From the NCBI RefSeq assembly GCF_008973465.1, contig NZ_WBXN01000004.1, forward strand, positions 2,046,001-2,110,000: a stretch of DNA of 64,000 bases. Reading direction: 5' to 3'. The stretch comes from Streptomyces sp. SS1-1. GTDB lineage: Bacteria > Actinomycetota > Actinomycetes > Streptomycetales > Streptomycetaceae. A program made the position numbers and the translations under genes. This document shows positions 42,241 to 50,916 of the stretch, one piece after another. How positions within the stretch are numbered: the first letter of the stretch is position 1; every line of letters starts with the position of its first letter. The notes below the pieces were generated by a model, which was given only the letters and a program-made list of their open reading frames with translations, was not told the DNA's origin and ran no database searches.

Positions 42241-43098
42241 TCAGGTGTGGTCCACGACGGTGTCGGTGAGGACGGGTGCGTCGTCGCGGTCGGCCGCGGT
42301 CACGGCGACCCGCACGGAGCCCTCGACGGACCAGGCGCGGACGCGCAGGGTCTCGCCCGGGTAGGCGACCCCGGCGAAACGGGTGCGGTAGGAGCGCACG
42401 CGGGTCACGTCGCCGTCGAGCAGGGTGTCGACGACGGCCTTGAGCGTGATGCCGTACGTGCACAGCCCGTGCAGGATGGGCCGGTCGAACCCGGCGCGCT
42501 GCGCGAAGTCGGGGTCGGCGTGCAGCGGGTTCCAGTCGCCGGAGAGGCGGTAGAGGAGCGCCTGGTCCTCGCGGAGCGGCCGTTCCAGGACGCGGTCCGG
42601 CTCCCCGGTGGGGGGTGCGGGGCGGTTCGAGGGGCCGCGCTCGCCGCCGAAGCCGCCCTCCCCGCGGATGAAGATCTCGGCGTCGTCGGTCCACAGCGGC
42701 CCGTCGGCGTCCTCGACGTCGGTGCGCAGTACGAGCACGGCCGCCTTCCCCTTGTCGTAGAGGCCGGCGATCCGGTGGACGGCGGTGGCGGTGCCCTCGG
42801 TGGGGAGGGGGCGGTGGACGGTGAGGTGCTGGCCGCCGTGCAGGACGCGGGCGAGGTCCACGTCGATGCCGGGCATGGACAGTCCGCCGATGACGCCGGG
42901 CGCCCCGGAGCCGGCGACGGTGGCGAAGCTGGGCAGGACGTGCAGCCGGGACTCCAGGGTGTAGCGCAGTTCGCCGGGGTCGGTGGCGGGGACGCCGGCG
43001 CCGATGCCGAGGTGGTAGAGCTGGACGTCCTTGGAGTTCCAGGAGATCTCGCCGGTCCGGGGTCCGGCGGCGAGGGCCTTGGCTGCGTCGATGGGCAT
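42241..43098 (-). CDS. MaoC-family enoyl-CoA hydratase, Hsd4B-like
   Basis: A 285-residue double-hotdog (R)-specific enoyl-CoA hydratase. The hydratase-2 motif is ALLYRLSGDWNPLHADPDFA (Asp and His catalytic, C-terminal half), followed by FDRPILHGLCTYG. The N-terminal MPIDAAKALAAG and GEGGFGGERGPS match the Hsd4B-type hydratases of mycobacteria that take part in steroid side-chain and fatty acid breakdown. The start ATG at 43098 is well placed. A KstR-type operator lies about 95-110 bases upstream, so it is likely part of a KstR-like regulon; the repressor homologue is at 55769. Substrate in this organism is unknown. Confidence 0.88.
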   Translation of the reverse strand: MPIDAAKALAAGPRTGEISWNSKDVQLYHLGIGAGVPATDPGELRYTLESRLHVLPSFATVAGSGAPGVIGGLSMPGIDVDLARVLHGGQHLTVHRPLPTEGTATAVHRIAGLYDKGKAAVLVLRTDVEDADGPLWTDDAEIFIRGEGGFGGERGPSNRPAPPTGEPDRVLERPLREDQALLYRLSGDWNPLHADPDFAQRAGFDRPILHGLCTYGITLKAVVDTLLDGDVTRVRSYRTRFAGVAYPGETLRVRAWSVEGSVRVAVTAADRDDAPVLTDTVVDHT

Positions 43099-43187
43099 AC
43101 GGCTCCTGACAGCGGCGGTCGAGACCTCGGTACGGCCGTCCGCACCGTCGGCCGCACCGAGGTCGTCACGGGGCCGCGGAACCCGCT

Positions 43188-43206
43188 CGTTCTAGAACGC
43201 GTTCCA
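43188..43206 (-). promoter_or_regulatory. KstR-type operator upstream of the MaoC hydratase
   Basis: TAGAACGCGTTCCA at 43193-43206 fits the KstR consensus TnnAACnnGTTnnA in both orientations, and the overlapping CGTTCTAGAACG at 43188-43199 is itself a perfect palindrome. It differs from the box beside the KstR-like gene (55615) at three of 14 positions. Confidence 0.7.
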
Positions 43207-43396
43207 GTGCGGCGCCCTCTGTATAGCCGAGCCCCCGGCACTTGTGAAGTCTCCTGACGCCGCGTCAGCCTTGACTCGGCCGGGACATTTGTCCTGCCGG
43301 ACGCCGGACACCCGCCCCTGCCGGACGGCCGCGCGAGTCCGTACCGTCGAGGACATCGGACATCGGCATCGGACGTCGGCGACAGGGGACACGGAC

Positions 43397-44890
43397 ATGG
43401 CCTGGTTGTTCAAGCGGCATGGGGCGTCGTGCGCGGGCGCCCGGGACGAGACGCCGGCGCCGAGCGGGTACAGCCTGCTGCCCTGGCTGCTCCTGGGCCT
43501 GGGCTCCCTGTCCAACCTCTTCCAAGGCGAGACCGCGAACCCCTTGATCGGCGGGCTGGGGCTGCTCGCGTTCAACTCGCTCTACGTGTACGTAGCGTTC
43601 CGCTCCTTCGTGAAGGAGACCCGGGAGGCACCGTCGACCAGGGTGGCGCTCGTGCTGATGACCGGGGTGACCTGCGCCCTGGCGCTGGCCTACGGCGGCA
43701 CCTGGCTGCTGTTCTTCCCGCTGCTCGGGCTGGCCACGGGCGCGGCCGTGCGCTTTCCGCACCTGCGCCTGACCGGGGCGGCCCTGGGCGTGCTGGCGGG
43801 TGCGGTGGCCGTCTCCCGCGACGGCTGGGGCGGACTCGGCATCGCCTACGCCACGTGGATCTCGACGATGGTGACGGCGGCGATCCTGTCCCTCTCGGAC
43901 GCCGTACGGCAGCTGCGGGCGGCCCGCGAGGAGCTGGCGCACCGGGCGGTCGAGCAGGAGCGGCTGCGTTTCTCCCGCGATCTGCACGACCTCCTCGGGC
44001 ACACGCTGTCGGTGGTCGTGGTGAAGGCGGAGGCGGCCCGGCGGCTGACCACCCGGGACGTGGACGCGGCCCAGGCGCAGCTCGCCGACATCGAGTCGGT
44101 CGGCCGGCAGGCGCTCACGGAGATCCGCGAGGCGGTGACCGGCTACCGGCAGGGCAGCCTGAGCCGCGAGATCGACGGCGCGGCCTCGGCCCTGCGGGCG
44201 GCCGGCGTGGAACCGGTCGTCCGCCGCTCGGGACCCCCGCTCGCCCCGCAGACGGAGGCCCTGCTGGGCTGGGTGGTCCGGGAGGCGGCCACGAACGTCG
44301 TCCGCCACAGCGGGGCGGCGCGCTGCGAGATCACGGTCACCGGCGACGACGAGCGCGCCCGGTTGACGGTCACGGACGACGGCCACGGCACGGACAGCCG
44401 CAGGGGCACGGGCACGGGTGCCGGCACGAGCACGGGTGCCGGCACGGGCACGGGTGCCGGCACGGGCACGGGTGCCGGCACGGACACGGGTGCCGGCACG
44501 GACACTGGCACTGGCACTGGCACTGGCACTGGCACTGGCACTGGCACCGACCGTCCCCGGACCGCCGGAGGCACGGGTCTGCGGGGCCTCGCCGAGCGCC
44601 TGTCCACCGCCGGCGGCACCCTGACGGCCGGCCCGGACCGAGGCGGCTTCACGGTGACGGCGGAACTTCCGGCGGACGGGGTGGAGGGAGCGGGGGCGGG
44701 TCATGTGGTCCGGGCGGCGGACGGGGCGGAAGGGCCGGGGCACGTCGTCCGGTCGGCGGATGGGGTGCAGGGGGCGGGGCAGGGGGCCCTGTCGGCGGAC
44801 GGGGCGGAAGGGCCGGGGCAGGCGGTCCGGGCGGCGCACGGCACGGATGTGGACGCGGTGCCGGCCGCTACCGGGTCGCGGGCGGGGTGA
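43397..44890 (+). CDS. Sensor histidine kinase (HisKA_3, DesK-like) with repeat-expanded ATP lid
   Basis: A 497-residue kinase. Residues about 25-160 hold five to six membrane spans. The phospho-accepting His197 is in RDLHDLLGHTLSVVVVKAEAA; the HATPase domain has WVVREAATNVVRHSG (N-box) and VTDDGHG (G1), then GTGLRGLAERL (G2). Between G1 and G2 lies a run of about 50 residues of almost only Gly, Thr, Ala and Asp encoded by 18-bp and 6-bp repeats. A second repeat of about 13 residues (GHVVRAADGAEGP-like) occupies the C-terminal 50 residues. The paired response regulator follows after 262 bases. The signal is unknown. Confidence 0.88.
   Translation: MAWLFKRHGASCAGARDETPAPSGYSLLPWLLLGLGSLSNLFQGETANPLIGGLGLLAFNSLYVYVAFRSFVKETREAPSTRVALVLMTGVTCALALAYGGTWLLFFPLLGLATGAAVRFPHLRLTGAALGVLAGAVAVSRDGWGGLGIAYATWISTMVTAAILSLSDAVRQLRAAREELAHRAVEQERLRFSRDLHDLLGHTLSVVVVKAEAARRLTTRDVDAAQAQLADIESVGRQALTEIREAVTGYRQGSLSREIDGAASALRAAGVEPVVRRSGPPLAPQTEALLGWVVREAATNVVRHSGAARCEITVTGDDERARLTVTDDGHGTDSRRGTGTGAGTSTGAGTGTGAGTGTGAGTDTGAGTDTGTGTGTGTGTGTGTDRPRTAGGTGLRGLAERLSTAGGTLTAGPDRGGFTVTAELPADGVEGAGAGHVVRAADGAEGPGHVVRSADGVQGAGQGALSADGAEGPGQAVRAAHGTDVDAVPAATGSRAG
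44404..44548 (+). repeat. Tandem 18-bp and 6-bp repeats in the kinase ATP lid
   Basis: An 18-bp unit (CACGGGTGCCGGCACGGG and variants) is repeated about five times, then CACTGG is repeated exactly seven times (44503-44544). All are multiples of three, so copy-number changes keep the frame and change the length of the Thr-Gly-rich loop. Confidence 0.9.
44697..44850 (+). repeat. 39-bp degenerate tandem repeat at the kinase C-terminus
   Basis: The last part of the kinase encodes about four imperfect copies of a 13-residue unit (GHVVRAADGAEGP, GHVVRSADGVQGA, GQGALSADGAEGP, GQAVRAAHGTD). Confidence 0.75.
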
Positions 44891-45140
44891 GCCGGCGCCG
44901 GGGGTGACGGTGTGCTGGACGCCGGAGGCAACCGCAGGCGGGGGCGCCTGGCCATGCCGGGCACCGGTTGGCGTAGGGCGCGGGCGGGTTCGTAGGGACA
45001 GCGGGACTTGCGGCGGACGCGGCGGACGACCCGAGGCGGCGGGCGCGTGCGGCATTGCCGTTGCCTGGAGCCGGGCCGGGCAGGCACCCCTGGCCCGTGC
45101 AAGCTCGGTCGCGGCCGGTGCCTTCGTCCCGCCACCCCCC

Positions 45141-45146
45141 TACGCT
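45141..45146 (+). promoter_or_regulatory. Candidate -10 box for leaderless response-regulator transcript
   Basis: TACGCT lies six bases before the GTG at 45153 with no Shine-Dalgarno site, so transcription would begin at the start codon. Confidence 0.45.
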
Positions 45147-45152
45147 TGGGCC

Positions 45153-45794
45153 GTGAACGAGATGCCGACGGATCGCCGGCCCGGGAGACACATCCGGGTG
45201 CTGCTCGCCGAGGATCAGGGCATGATGCGCGGGGCACTCGCCTTACTGCTCGGGATGGAGCCGGACATCGAGGTCGTGGCGCAGGTGTCGGCCGGGGACG
45301 CGATCGTGGACGCCGCCCTCACACACCGGCCCGACGTGGCCCTCCTCGACATCGAGCTGCCGGGCATGAGCGGCCTCGACGCCGCCGCCGAGCTGCGCGA
45401 CCAGGTGCCCGACTGCCGGGTGCTGATCCTGACGACGTTCGGCCGGCCCGGCTATCTGCGGCGGGCCATGGAGGCCGGTGCCGCCGGCTTCCTCGTCAAG
45501 GACGGACCCGTGGAGGAGCTGGCCGGGGCCGTCCGCCGGGTGCTCACCGGTGAGACGGTGATCGATCCGGCGCTGGCCGCGGCCGCCCTCAGCGCCGGCC
45601 CCAACCCGCTCACCGCACGGGAGCGCGACGTACTGAACGCCTCCTCGGACGGCGCGACGGTCGCCGACGTCTCCGCCCGGCTGCACTTGTCGGAGTCGAC
45701 GGTCCGCAACTACCTGTCCTCCGCCATCGGCAAGACCGGCACCCGCAACCGGACGGAGGCCCTGCGGGAGGCACGGCAGCAGGGCTGGCTCTGA
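45153..45794 (+). CDS. LuxR-family response regulator (DesR-like)
   Basis: A 213-residue NarL/LuxR-type response regulator. The receiver has the acidic pair in VLLAEDQGMMRGAL, the phospho-accepting Asp66 in ALLDIELPGMSGLDAA, the conserved Thr in LILTTFGRPGYL and the Lys in GFLVKDGPVEEL. The DNA-binding domain is at the C-terminus (LTARERDVLNASSDGATVADVSARLHLSESTVRNYLSSAIGKTG). The GTG at 45153 follows a -10-like TACGCT by six bases and has no ribosome-binding site, so a leaderless transcript is likely. It follows the histidine kinase and is its probable partner. Confidence 0.9.
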   Translation: MNEMPTDRRPGRHIRVLLAEDQGMMRGALALLLGMEPDIEVVAQVSAGDAIVDAALTHRPDVALLDIELPGMSGLDAAAELRDQVPDCRVLILTTFGRPGYLRRAMEAGAAGFLVKDGPVEELAGAVRRVLTGETVIDPALAAAALSAGPNPLTARERDVLNASSDGATVADVSARLHLSESTVRNYLSSAIGKTGTRNRTEALREARQQGWL

Positions 45795-45818
45795 CCCCGG
45801 CCCCGAGCCGACCGCCCT

Positions 45819-46733
45819 CTACTTCGTGACCGCCACGGACTTGAACGCCGTGCCCTCGGGCGCCACACACGCGAACCACGCCTCCGGTGAGCCGTCCACC
45901 ACCCGGATCAGCGGGTTGTCGCCGCCCAGGTCGACCGACTTCGTGGGGGTGGCCCCGCCGGCCGCCTCGAAGAAGGACGGCACCTCGGTCGTCGTCCCGT
46001 CCTTCCAGGTGCAGGTGACCTTCCGGGCGTCCAGGGCGACCCGGCCGACGACCAGCCGTTCCGCGCCCTCGGCGTCCTTCGCGCCGGGCACCAGCGGCAT
46101 CGCCGCCGCCTCGACGTCCTCGCCGGACGAGGCGGGCTCTTCCGTGAAGGCGCCCTCGCTGACCACATGGGCCGTGGCCGCCTCTCCGTACTCGCGCAGC
46201 ACGAAGTAGGTGCTGCGGCCGATGAGGTCGGCGGCGCCGGCCACGTTCGCCGGCTGCTGGTTGAAGGAGCGCATCGCGGCGAGCTGGGTGGCGGCCTGGC
46301 GCTCGGTGCGCGGGGCCTCCCAGAGGTCCACGAGGACCCGCCAGGGCTCCCCGTGGTCGGTGCCGCTCAGGAGCAGCGTCCGCGAGGGTGTGCGCACGTC
46401 CGGGGCGGGCGGTGCGGGCGGGGGCGCGGGGTTCGTGGCGACCGACGTGTCCCCGGAGCCGTCCCCGGCGGGCAGCCCCGTCACCGCGAGGGTGCCGGCC
46501 GAGGCGACCAGGGCCAGGGCGGTCGCCGTCGCCGCGGCCCACCGCCGGGCCTTGCGGCGGCGCCCGCCACGCAGCACCGCCGCGTACGGGGCCGTACCGA
46601 CCTCGACGCGGTCCGCGGCGTCGGCGAGCAGTGGTGCGATGTCGGAGGGGGTGCGCTCGGCGGCGTCCCCCGGGTCGTGGACGGTCAGGCCGTCGATCGA
46701 CATGTAGTGGTTCGTCTGCCGCTTCGCGCTCAT
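45819..46733 (-). CDS. Putative membrane-anchored anti-sigma factor
   Basis: A 304-residue protein with an N-terminal cytosolic segment of about 65 residues, one membrane span (AAATATALALVASAGTLAVTGL) and an external soluble domain. It is encoded directly after a SigE-family sigma factor, overlapping its stop by four bases (ATGA), the usual place for a cognate anti-sigma factor. The N-terminal part has no zinc-binding HXXXCXXC pattern, so it is not a ZAS-type protein. The extracytoplasmic part has no recognised domain. The anti-sigma role is inferred from position and topology. Confidence 0.72.
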   Translation of the reverse strand: MSAKRQTNHYMSIDGLTVHDPGDAAERTPSDIAPLLADAADRVEVGTAPYAAVLRGGRRRKARRWAAATATALALVASAGTLAVTGLPAGDGSGDTSVATNPAPPPAPPAPDVRTPSRTLLLSGTDHGEPWRVLVDLWEAPRTERQAATQLAAMRSFNQQPANVAGAADLIGRSTYFVLREYGEAATAHVVSEGAFTEEPASSGEDVEAAAMPLVPGAKDAEGAERLVVGRVALDARKVTCTWKDGTTTEVPSFFEAAGGATPTKSVDLGGDNPLIRVVDGSPEAWFACVAPEGTAFKSVAVTK

Positions 46734-47272
46734 CGGCTCCGCCCTCCCTGCGTGACCATCTCCGCCAGTCCCGGCAGGGCGCGGAGTTTCGCGATGCCCT
46801 TGGCCGCGTTGCTCTTCACGGCGCCGACGGAACAGCCCATCGCCTCGGCCGTCTGTGTCTCGGTCAGGTCCTCCCAGTAGCGCAGCACCACGGCCTCCCG
46901 CTGCCGGGGCGGCAGCTGGGCCAGCGCCGCGAGCAGCGCGTCGCGGTCGTCGGCCTGGGCGATGCGGTCGCCGGTGTCCGGGACCTCGCGGGCGAGGCCC
47001 GCGTCGTCCTTCGGCGCCAGGAACTCCCTGAGCCGCCGCCGGTGTCTTCGCGCGTGCGCGTTGATCATCACGCGCCGTACGTAGGCCTCGGGGTCGTCGG
47101 CCGTCCCCACCCGGCGCCAGGCCACGTAGACCTGCTCCAGCGTCGTCTGCGTCAGGTCCTCAGCGGCGTGCTGTTCGCCGGTGAGGAGGAAAGCCGTCCG
47201 CAGCAGGCGTGGCCAGCGGCTGGTGACGAAGCTCTGGAACTCCGCGTCCCGGACCGCCTTGCGTTCCCCCAT
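46730..47272 (-). CDS. SigE-family (ECF) RNA polymerase sigma factor
   Basis: A 180-residue ECF sigma factor of the actinobacterial SigE family. Region 2 is RTAFLLTGEQHAAEDLTQTTLEQVYVAW (residues about 25-52) and region 4 is LAQLPPRQREAVVLRYWEDLTETQTAEAMGCSVGAVKSNAAKGIAKLR, with the helix-turn-helix that reads the -35 element. The ATG at 47272 has a perfect AAGGAGGTG ribosome-binding site. The upstream start reached by the long open frame is a shadow extension. The next gene, likely its anti-sigma factor, overlaps by four bases. Confidence 0.92.
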   Translation of the reverse strand: MGERKAVRDAEFQSFVTSRWPRLLRTAFLLTGEQHAAEDLTQTTLEQVYVAWRRVGTADDPEAYVRRVMINAHARRHRRRLREFLAPKDDAGLAREVPDTGDRIAQADDRDALLAALAQLPPRQREAVVLRYWEDLTETQTAEAMGCSVGAVKSNAAKGIAKLRALPGLAEMVTQGGRSR

Positions 47273-47454
47273 GGGCACCTCCTTGATGTCCAAAGGAGTC
47301 CATGAGCCCCTGGAACCGTTGCCTCCCGGCCGGCACGAATTTTCGCAGGCGCCCCATCGAGGGCCGGCGGCCCTTCCCCAAGAGAAGGTCAAGATTTCGT
47401 TAGTGTGCCAAAGCATCGGAATAGTTGCCCGGGGAGACGGAGTTCGACGTACAC

Positions 47455-49197
47455 ATGACACGAACGACCATCGAACGACCCGCCGGCAGAGCGACCTCCG
47501 GGGCCGTGGTCCCCGTCCTGGCCTTCGCGGGCATCGTGGTCGCGGTGATGCAGACCCTGCTCGTCCCGGTCATCAAGGACCTGCCGCAGCTGCTGGACAC
47601 CACGCCCAGCAACGCCACCTGGGTGCTGACCTCGACCCTGCTCTCCGGTGCCGTCGCCACCCCGATCATGGGCCGCCTCGGAGACCTCTTCGGCAAGCGG
47701 CGGATGCTGATAGCCAGCCTCTCCGTGATGGTGGCCGGCGCCCTGCTGAGCGCCGTCACCAGCGCCCTGCTGCCCATGATCGTCGGCCGTACCCTCCAGG
47801 GCTTCGCGATGGGCGCCATCCCGCTCGGCATCGGCCTGATGCGGGACATGCTGCCCCGCGAGCGGCTGGGCTCCGCGATGGCGCTGATGAGCTCCTCGAT
47901 CGGCGTCGGCGGCGGTCTGGCCCTGCCGGCCGCGGCCCTCGTCGCCCAGCACGCGAACTGGCACGCCCTCTTCTACGGCGCCGCCGCCCTCGGCGTCCTG
48001 GCCATCGGCCTGACCCTGCTGGTCGTCCCCGAGTCCGAGGTCCGCGCGGAGAGCGCCTTCGACCTCCCGGGGGCGCTCGGCCTCTCCGCCGGTCTCGTGC
48101 TGTTCCTGCTGCCCATCACCAAGGGCAGCGACTGGGGCTGGACGTCCGGCACGACGCTCGGGCTGTTCGGTGCCGCCGCGGCCGTCCTGCTCCTGTGGGG
48201 CGTGTACGAGCTGCGCGTCAAGGCGCCGCTGGTCGACCTGCGCACCACCGCCCGCCCGGCCGTCCTGTTCACCAACCTCGCGTCGATCATGGTCGGCGTC
48301 AGCTTCTACGTCGTCTCGCTGGTCCTGCCCCAGCTGCTCCAGCTGCCGACGTCGACCGGCTACGGCCTCGGCCAGTCCATGGTCGTCGCGGGCCTGCTCG
48401 TCGCCCCGCTCGGCCTGACCATGATGGTCACCGCCCCCGTCTACGCCCGCCTCTCGGCGCGGTACGGCCCCAAGACCACCCTCATCCTCGGCATGCTGAT
48501 CATCGCGATCGGCTACGGCGCCGGTCTCGGCCTGATGAGCGCGGCCTGGCAGAGCCTGGTGATCGCGGTGGTGCTCGGCGCGGGCATCGGCCTCGCGTAC
48601 TCCTCGCTGCCCGCGCTGATCGTCGGCGCGGTGCCGGCCTCGGAGACGGGCGCGGCGAACGGCCTGAACACCCTGATGCGGTCCATCGGCACCTCCGTGT
48701 CCAGCGCCGTCATCGGCATGGTGCTGGCCAACACGGCGAACGACGTCGGCGGGGTCGCGATCCCCACCATGCACGGCTTCCGGCTGTCCTTCCTGATCGC
48801 GACCGGAGCCGTCGTCCTCGGCCTCGCGTTCGCCCTGCTCCTGCCCAGGCAGCGCCCCTCCGCCCACCCGCAGCTGCGTGCCAGCAGCGAGGAGGACGCC
48901 AACCTGGCGCGCGCCGAGGAGGCCCTGCACGGCTTCCGCGGGCGCGTCCTGGACGCCGCCGGCACCCCGGTGGCCCGCGCCAAGGTCACCCTGATCGACC
49001 GGCGCGGCCGGCAGGCCGGTGCCACCCTGTCCGCCGACGACGGCAGCTACGCCCTGGCGGTCCCGGCGCGGGGCGCCTACGTGCTGGCCGCCCGCGCCGA
49101 CGGGCACGCGCCGCTCGCCTCGGCGGCCACGCACCCCGGCGAGGACGGCACGGTGGACGTCGACCTCGCGCTGCCCGGCGAGGCGGTCACCGCCTGA
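47455..49197 (+). CDS. MFS transporter (DHA2-type) fused to carboxypeptidase-regulatory-like domain
   Basis: A 580-residue protein. Residues about 20-470 form a 14-span drug:proton antiporter; the loop after span 2 has LLSGAVATPIMGRLGDLFGKRRML, and span 4-5 has VGRTLQGFAMGAIPLGIGLMRDML. After a linker (SSEEDANLARAEEALHG), residues about 492-578 make a carboxypeptidase-regulatory/Ig-like beta-sandwich (GRVLDAAGTPVARAKVTLID, DDGSYALAVPARGAYVLAA). Such fusions recur in actinobacteria; the beta domain probably lies in the cytosol and may bind a ligand or partner. The ATG 47455 was preferred over TTG 47425, but neither has a strong ribosome-binding site. It is divergent from the sigma factor. Confidence 0.88.
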   Translation: MTRTTIERPAGRATSGAVVPVLAFAGIVVAVMQTLLVPVIKDLPQLLDTTPSNATWVLTSTLLSGAVATPIMGRLGDLFGKRRMLIASLSVMVAGALLSAVTSALLPMIVGRTLQGFAMGAIPLGIGLMRDMLPRERLGSAMALMSSSIGVGGGLALPAAALVAQHANWHALFYGAAALGVLAIGLTLLVVPESEVRAESAFDLPGALGLSAGLVLFLLPITKGSDWGWTSGTTLGLFGAAAAVLLLWGVYELRVKAPLVDLRTTARPAVLFTNLASIMVGVSFYVVSLVLPQLLQLPTSTGYGLGQSMVVAGLLVAPLGLTMMVTAPVYARLSARYGPKTTLILGMLIIAIGYGAGLGLMSAAWQSLVIAVVLGAGIGLAYSSLPALIVGAVPASETGAANGLNTLMRSIGTSVSSAVIGMVLANTANDVGGVAIPTMHGFRLSFLIATGAVVLGLAFALLLPRQRPSAHPQLRASSEEDANLARAEEALHGFRGRVLDAAGTPVARAKVTLIDRRGRQAGATLSADDGSYALAVPARGAYVLAARADGHAPLASAATHPGEDGTVDVDLALPGEAVTA

Positions 49198-49221
49198 GAC
49201 CCGCCTCCCCTGGCCCGCCCG

Positions 49222-49251
49222 CACCCCCCGTCGCCCAGGTGACGGGGGGTG
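49222..49251 (+). terminator. Intrinsic terminator after the MFS fusion gene
   Basis: An 11-bp perfect GC-rich stem (CACCCCCCGTC / GACGGGGGGTG) with an eight-base loop, 24 bases after the MFS stop. It has no T-tail. Confidence 0.65.
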
Positions 49252-49298
49252 TGGTGCACGATGGGCGCCCATACGGTCGTACGACGGAGAGGACCCCC

Positions 49299-49949
49299 AT
49301 GGCCCCCGCCCCCAAGCCCGACATCCTGGCCGCCTTCGAGGCCGCGAAGGGCTTCATGCCCACGGGTGAGGGCCTGGCCCTGTACGCGGCGGCCGTCGAG
49401 GCCGGACGGCTGGGGCTCCCCCTGCTGGAGGTCGGCACGTACTGCGGGCGCTCCACGATCCTGCTCGCCGACGCGGCCCGCGCGGCCGGGGTGACGGCCC
49501 TCACGGTCGACCACCACCGCGGCAGCGAGGAGCAGCAGCCGGGCTGGGAGTACCACGACCCGGAGACCGTCGACCCCGAACTGGGCCTGATGGACACCCT
49601 GCCGACGTTCCGCCGCACCCTGCACCGGGCGGGCCTGGAGGAGCACGTGGTCGCGCTGGTGGGCCGCTCCCCGCAGGTCGCGAAGGTGTGGGGAACGCCT
49701 CTCGGGCTGGTCTTCATCGACGGCGGTCACACCGACGAGCACGCGAACGCCGACTACGAGGGCTGGGCCCCGCATGTCGCCGAGGGCGGTCTGCTCGTCA
49801 TCCACGACGTGTTCCCGGACCCGGCCGACGAGTTCACCGGCCAGGCGCCCTACCGCGTCTACCTGCGGGCCCTCGCGTCCGGCGCCTTCACGGAGGTGTC
49901 GGCGACCGACTCGCTGCGGGTCCTGCGGCGGACGGGTGACGGCCTCTGA
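49299..49949 (+). CDS. Class I SAM-dependent methyltransferase
   Basis: A 216-residue Rossmann-fold methyltransferase of the Methyltransf_24 type. Motif I is LLEVGTYCGRSTILLADAA (about residues 42-60), followed by ALTVDHHRGSEE, and the late LVFIDGGHTDEHANADYEGWAPH motif typical of this subfamily, which shares features with cephalosporin hydroxylase-like proteins. The start ATG at 49299 has GGAGAGGA upstream. The substrate is unknown. It is followed after 46 bases by the amidase, which may have its own leaderless promoter. Confidence 0.85.
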   Translation: MAPAPKPDILAAFEAAKGFMPTGEGLALYAAAVEAGRLGLPLLEVGTYCGRSTILLADAARAAGVTALTVDHHRGSEEQQPGWEYHDPETVDPELGLMDTLPTFRRTLHRAGLEEHVVALVGRSPQVAKVWGTPLGLVFIDGGHTDEHANADYEGWAPHVAEGGLLVIHDVFPDPADEFTGQAPYRVYLRALASGAFTEVSATDSLRVLRRTGDGL

Positions 49950-49982
49950 TGTGCCGCGAGGGCACGGTCCGGGACCGGCCCG

Positions 49983-49988
49983 TAAGGT
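49983..49988 (+). promoter_or_regulatory. Candidate -10 box for leaderless amidase transcript
   Basis: TAAGGT ends seven bases before the GTG at 49996, with no ribosome-binding site between. This places the transcript start close to the start codon. Confidence 0.4.
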
Positions 49989-49995
49989 GTCTGGC

Positions 49996-50916
49996 GTGTC
50001 GTACCCAGGTCCGGACTTCGATCCTCCGCAGCCCCGCCGCGGCCGTCGCCGCGCCCTGACCGTGGCCGCCTCCGCCCTCGTGCCGGGGGCGCTGCTCGGC
50101 TGGCTGGTGTACGCGGCGGTGGGCGACGACGGGGGCGGTTCCGGCGAGGCGGCGGGACAGCCGTCGCAGGCGAGCACCCGGCCGGCGGCACCCCCCACCG
50201 ACGACGAGAAGCCGAGCCCGGCCCCGTCCGCCTCGGACACGGGCGCGCTCGCGGGCAAGGTGGTCGTGGTGGACCCGGGCCACAACCCCGGCAACTTCCG
50301 GCACACGGCCGAGATCAACCGCCAGGTGGACATCGGCACGAACCGCAAGGAGTGCGACACCACGGGGACTTCGACCAACGCCGGTTATCCGGAGGCCGAG
50401 TTCACGCTCGACGTCGCCCGCCGGATGCGCGCGCTGCTGGAGAAGCAGGGCGCCACCGTGAAGTTCACCCAGGACGGCGACCGGCCGTGGGGCCCGTGCG
50501 TGGACGAGCGGGCCGAGATCGGCAACAAGGCGAAGGCCGACGCCGTCGTCTCGATCCATGCCGACGGCGCGGGCGCCGGACAGCGCGGCTTCCACGTCAT
50601 CCTGCCCGGCAAGGTGGCCAAGGGCGACGCGAACACCGGCCCGATCGTGGCCCCGTCGCGCGCTCTCGGCGAGCGGGTCGCGGGCGCCTTCGTCCGCGTG
50701 ACCGGAACCGCGCCCTCCACCTACGTCGGCGACGGCACCGGTCTCGTCACGCGTCAGGACCTGGGCGGTCTCAATCTGTCAACGGTTCCCAAGGTCTTCA
50801 TCGAGTGCGGCAACATGCGCGATAGCAAGGACGCGGCACTGCTCACCAGCGGCGCCTGGCGTCAGAAGGCGGCGCAGGGAATCTCTGAGGGAATCGTGAG
50901 TTTCCTGCGAGGGTAG
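49996..50916 (+). CDS. N-acetylmuramoyl-L-alanine amidase (Amidase_3)
   Basis: A 306-residue exported peptidoglycan hydrolase. An N-terminal basic region is followed by a signal anchor (ALTVAASALVPGALLGWLVYAAV), a disordered Pro/Ser-rich linker, and the zinc amidase domain (about residues 90-305). Zinc ligands and catalytic Glu are visible in VVVDPGHNPGN (His), YPEAEFTLDVARRM (Glu), VSIHADGAGAG (His) and FIECGNMRD (Glu). An inserted NRQVDIGTNRKECDTTGT loop has a Cys likely paired with another. The enzyme cuts between MurNAc and L-Ala. The GTG at 49996 is likely the transcript start. Confidence 0.9.
   Translation: MSYPGPDFDPPQPRRGRRRALTVAASALVPGALLGWLVYAAVGDDGGGSGEAAGQPSQASTRPAAPPTDDEKPSPAPSASDTGALAGKVVVVDPGHNPGNFRHTAEINRQVDIGTNRKECDTTGTSTNAGYPEAEFTLDVARRMRALLEKQGATVKFTQDGDRPWGPCVDERAEIGNKAKADAVVSIHADGAGAGQRGFHVILPGKVAKGDANTGPIVAPSRALGERVAGAFVRVTGTAPSTYVGDGTGLVTRQDLGGLNLSTVPKVFIECGNMRDSKDAALLTSGAWRQKAAQGISEGIVSFLRG

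Noticed and set aside
44404..44548. CRISPR-like array
   Set aside because: The repeats are contiguous, in frame and lack spacers, so they are a coding microsatellite.
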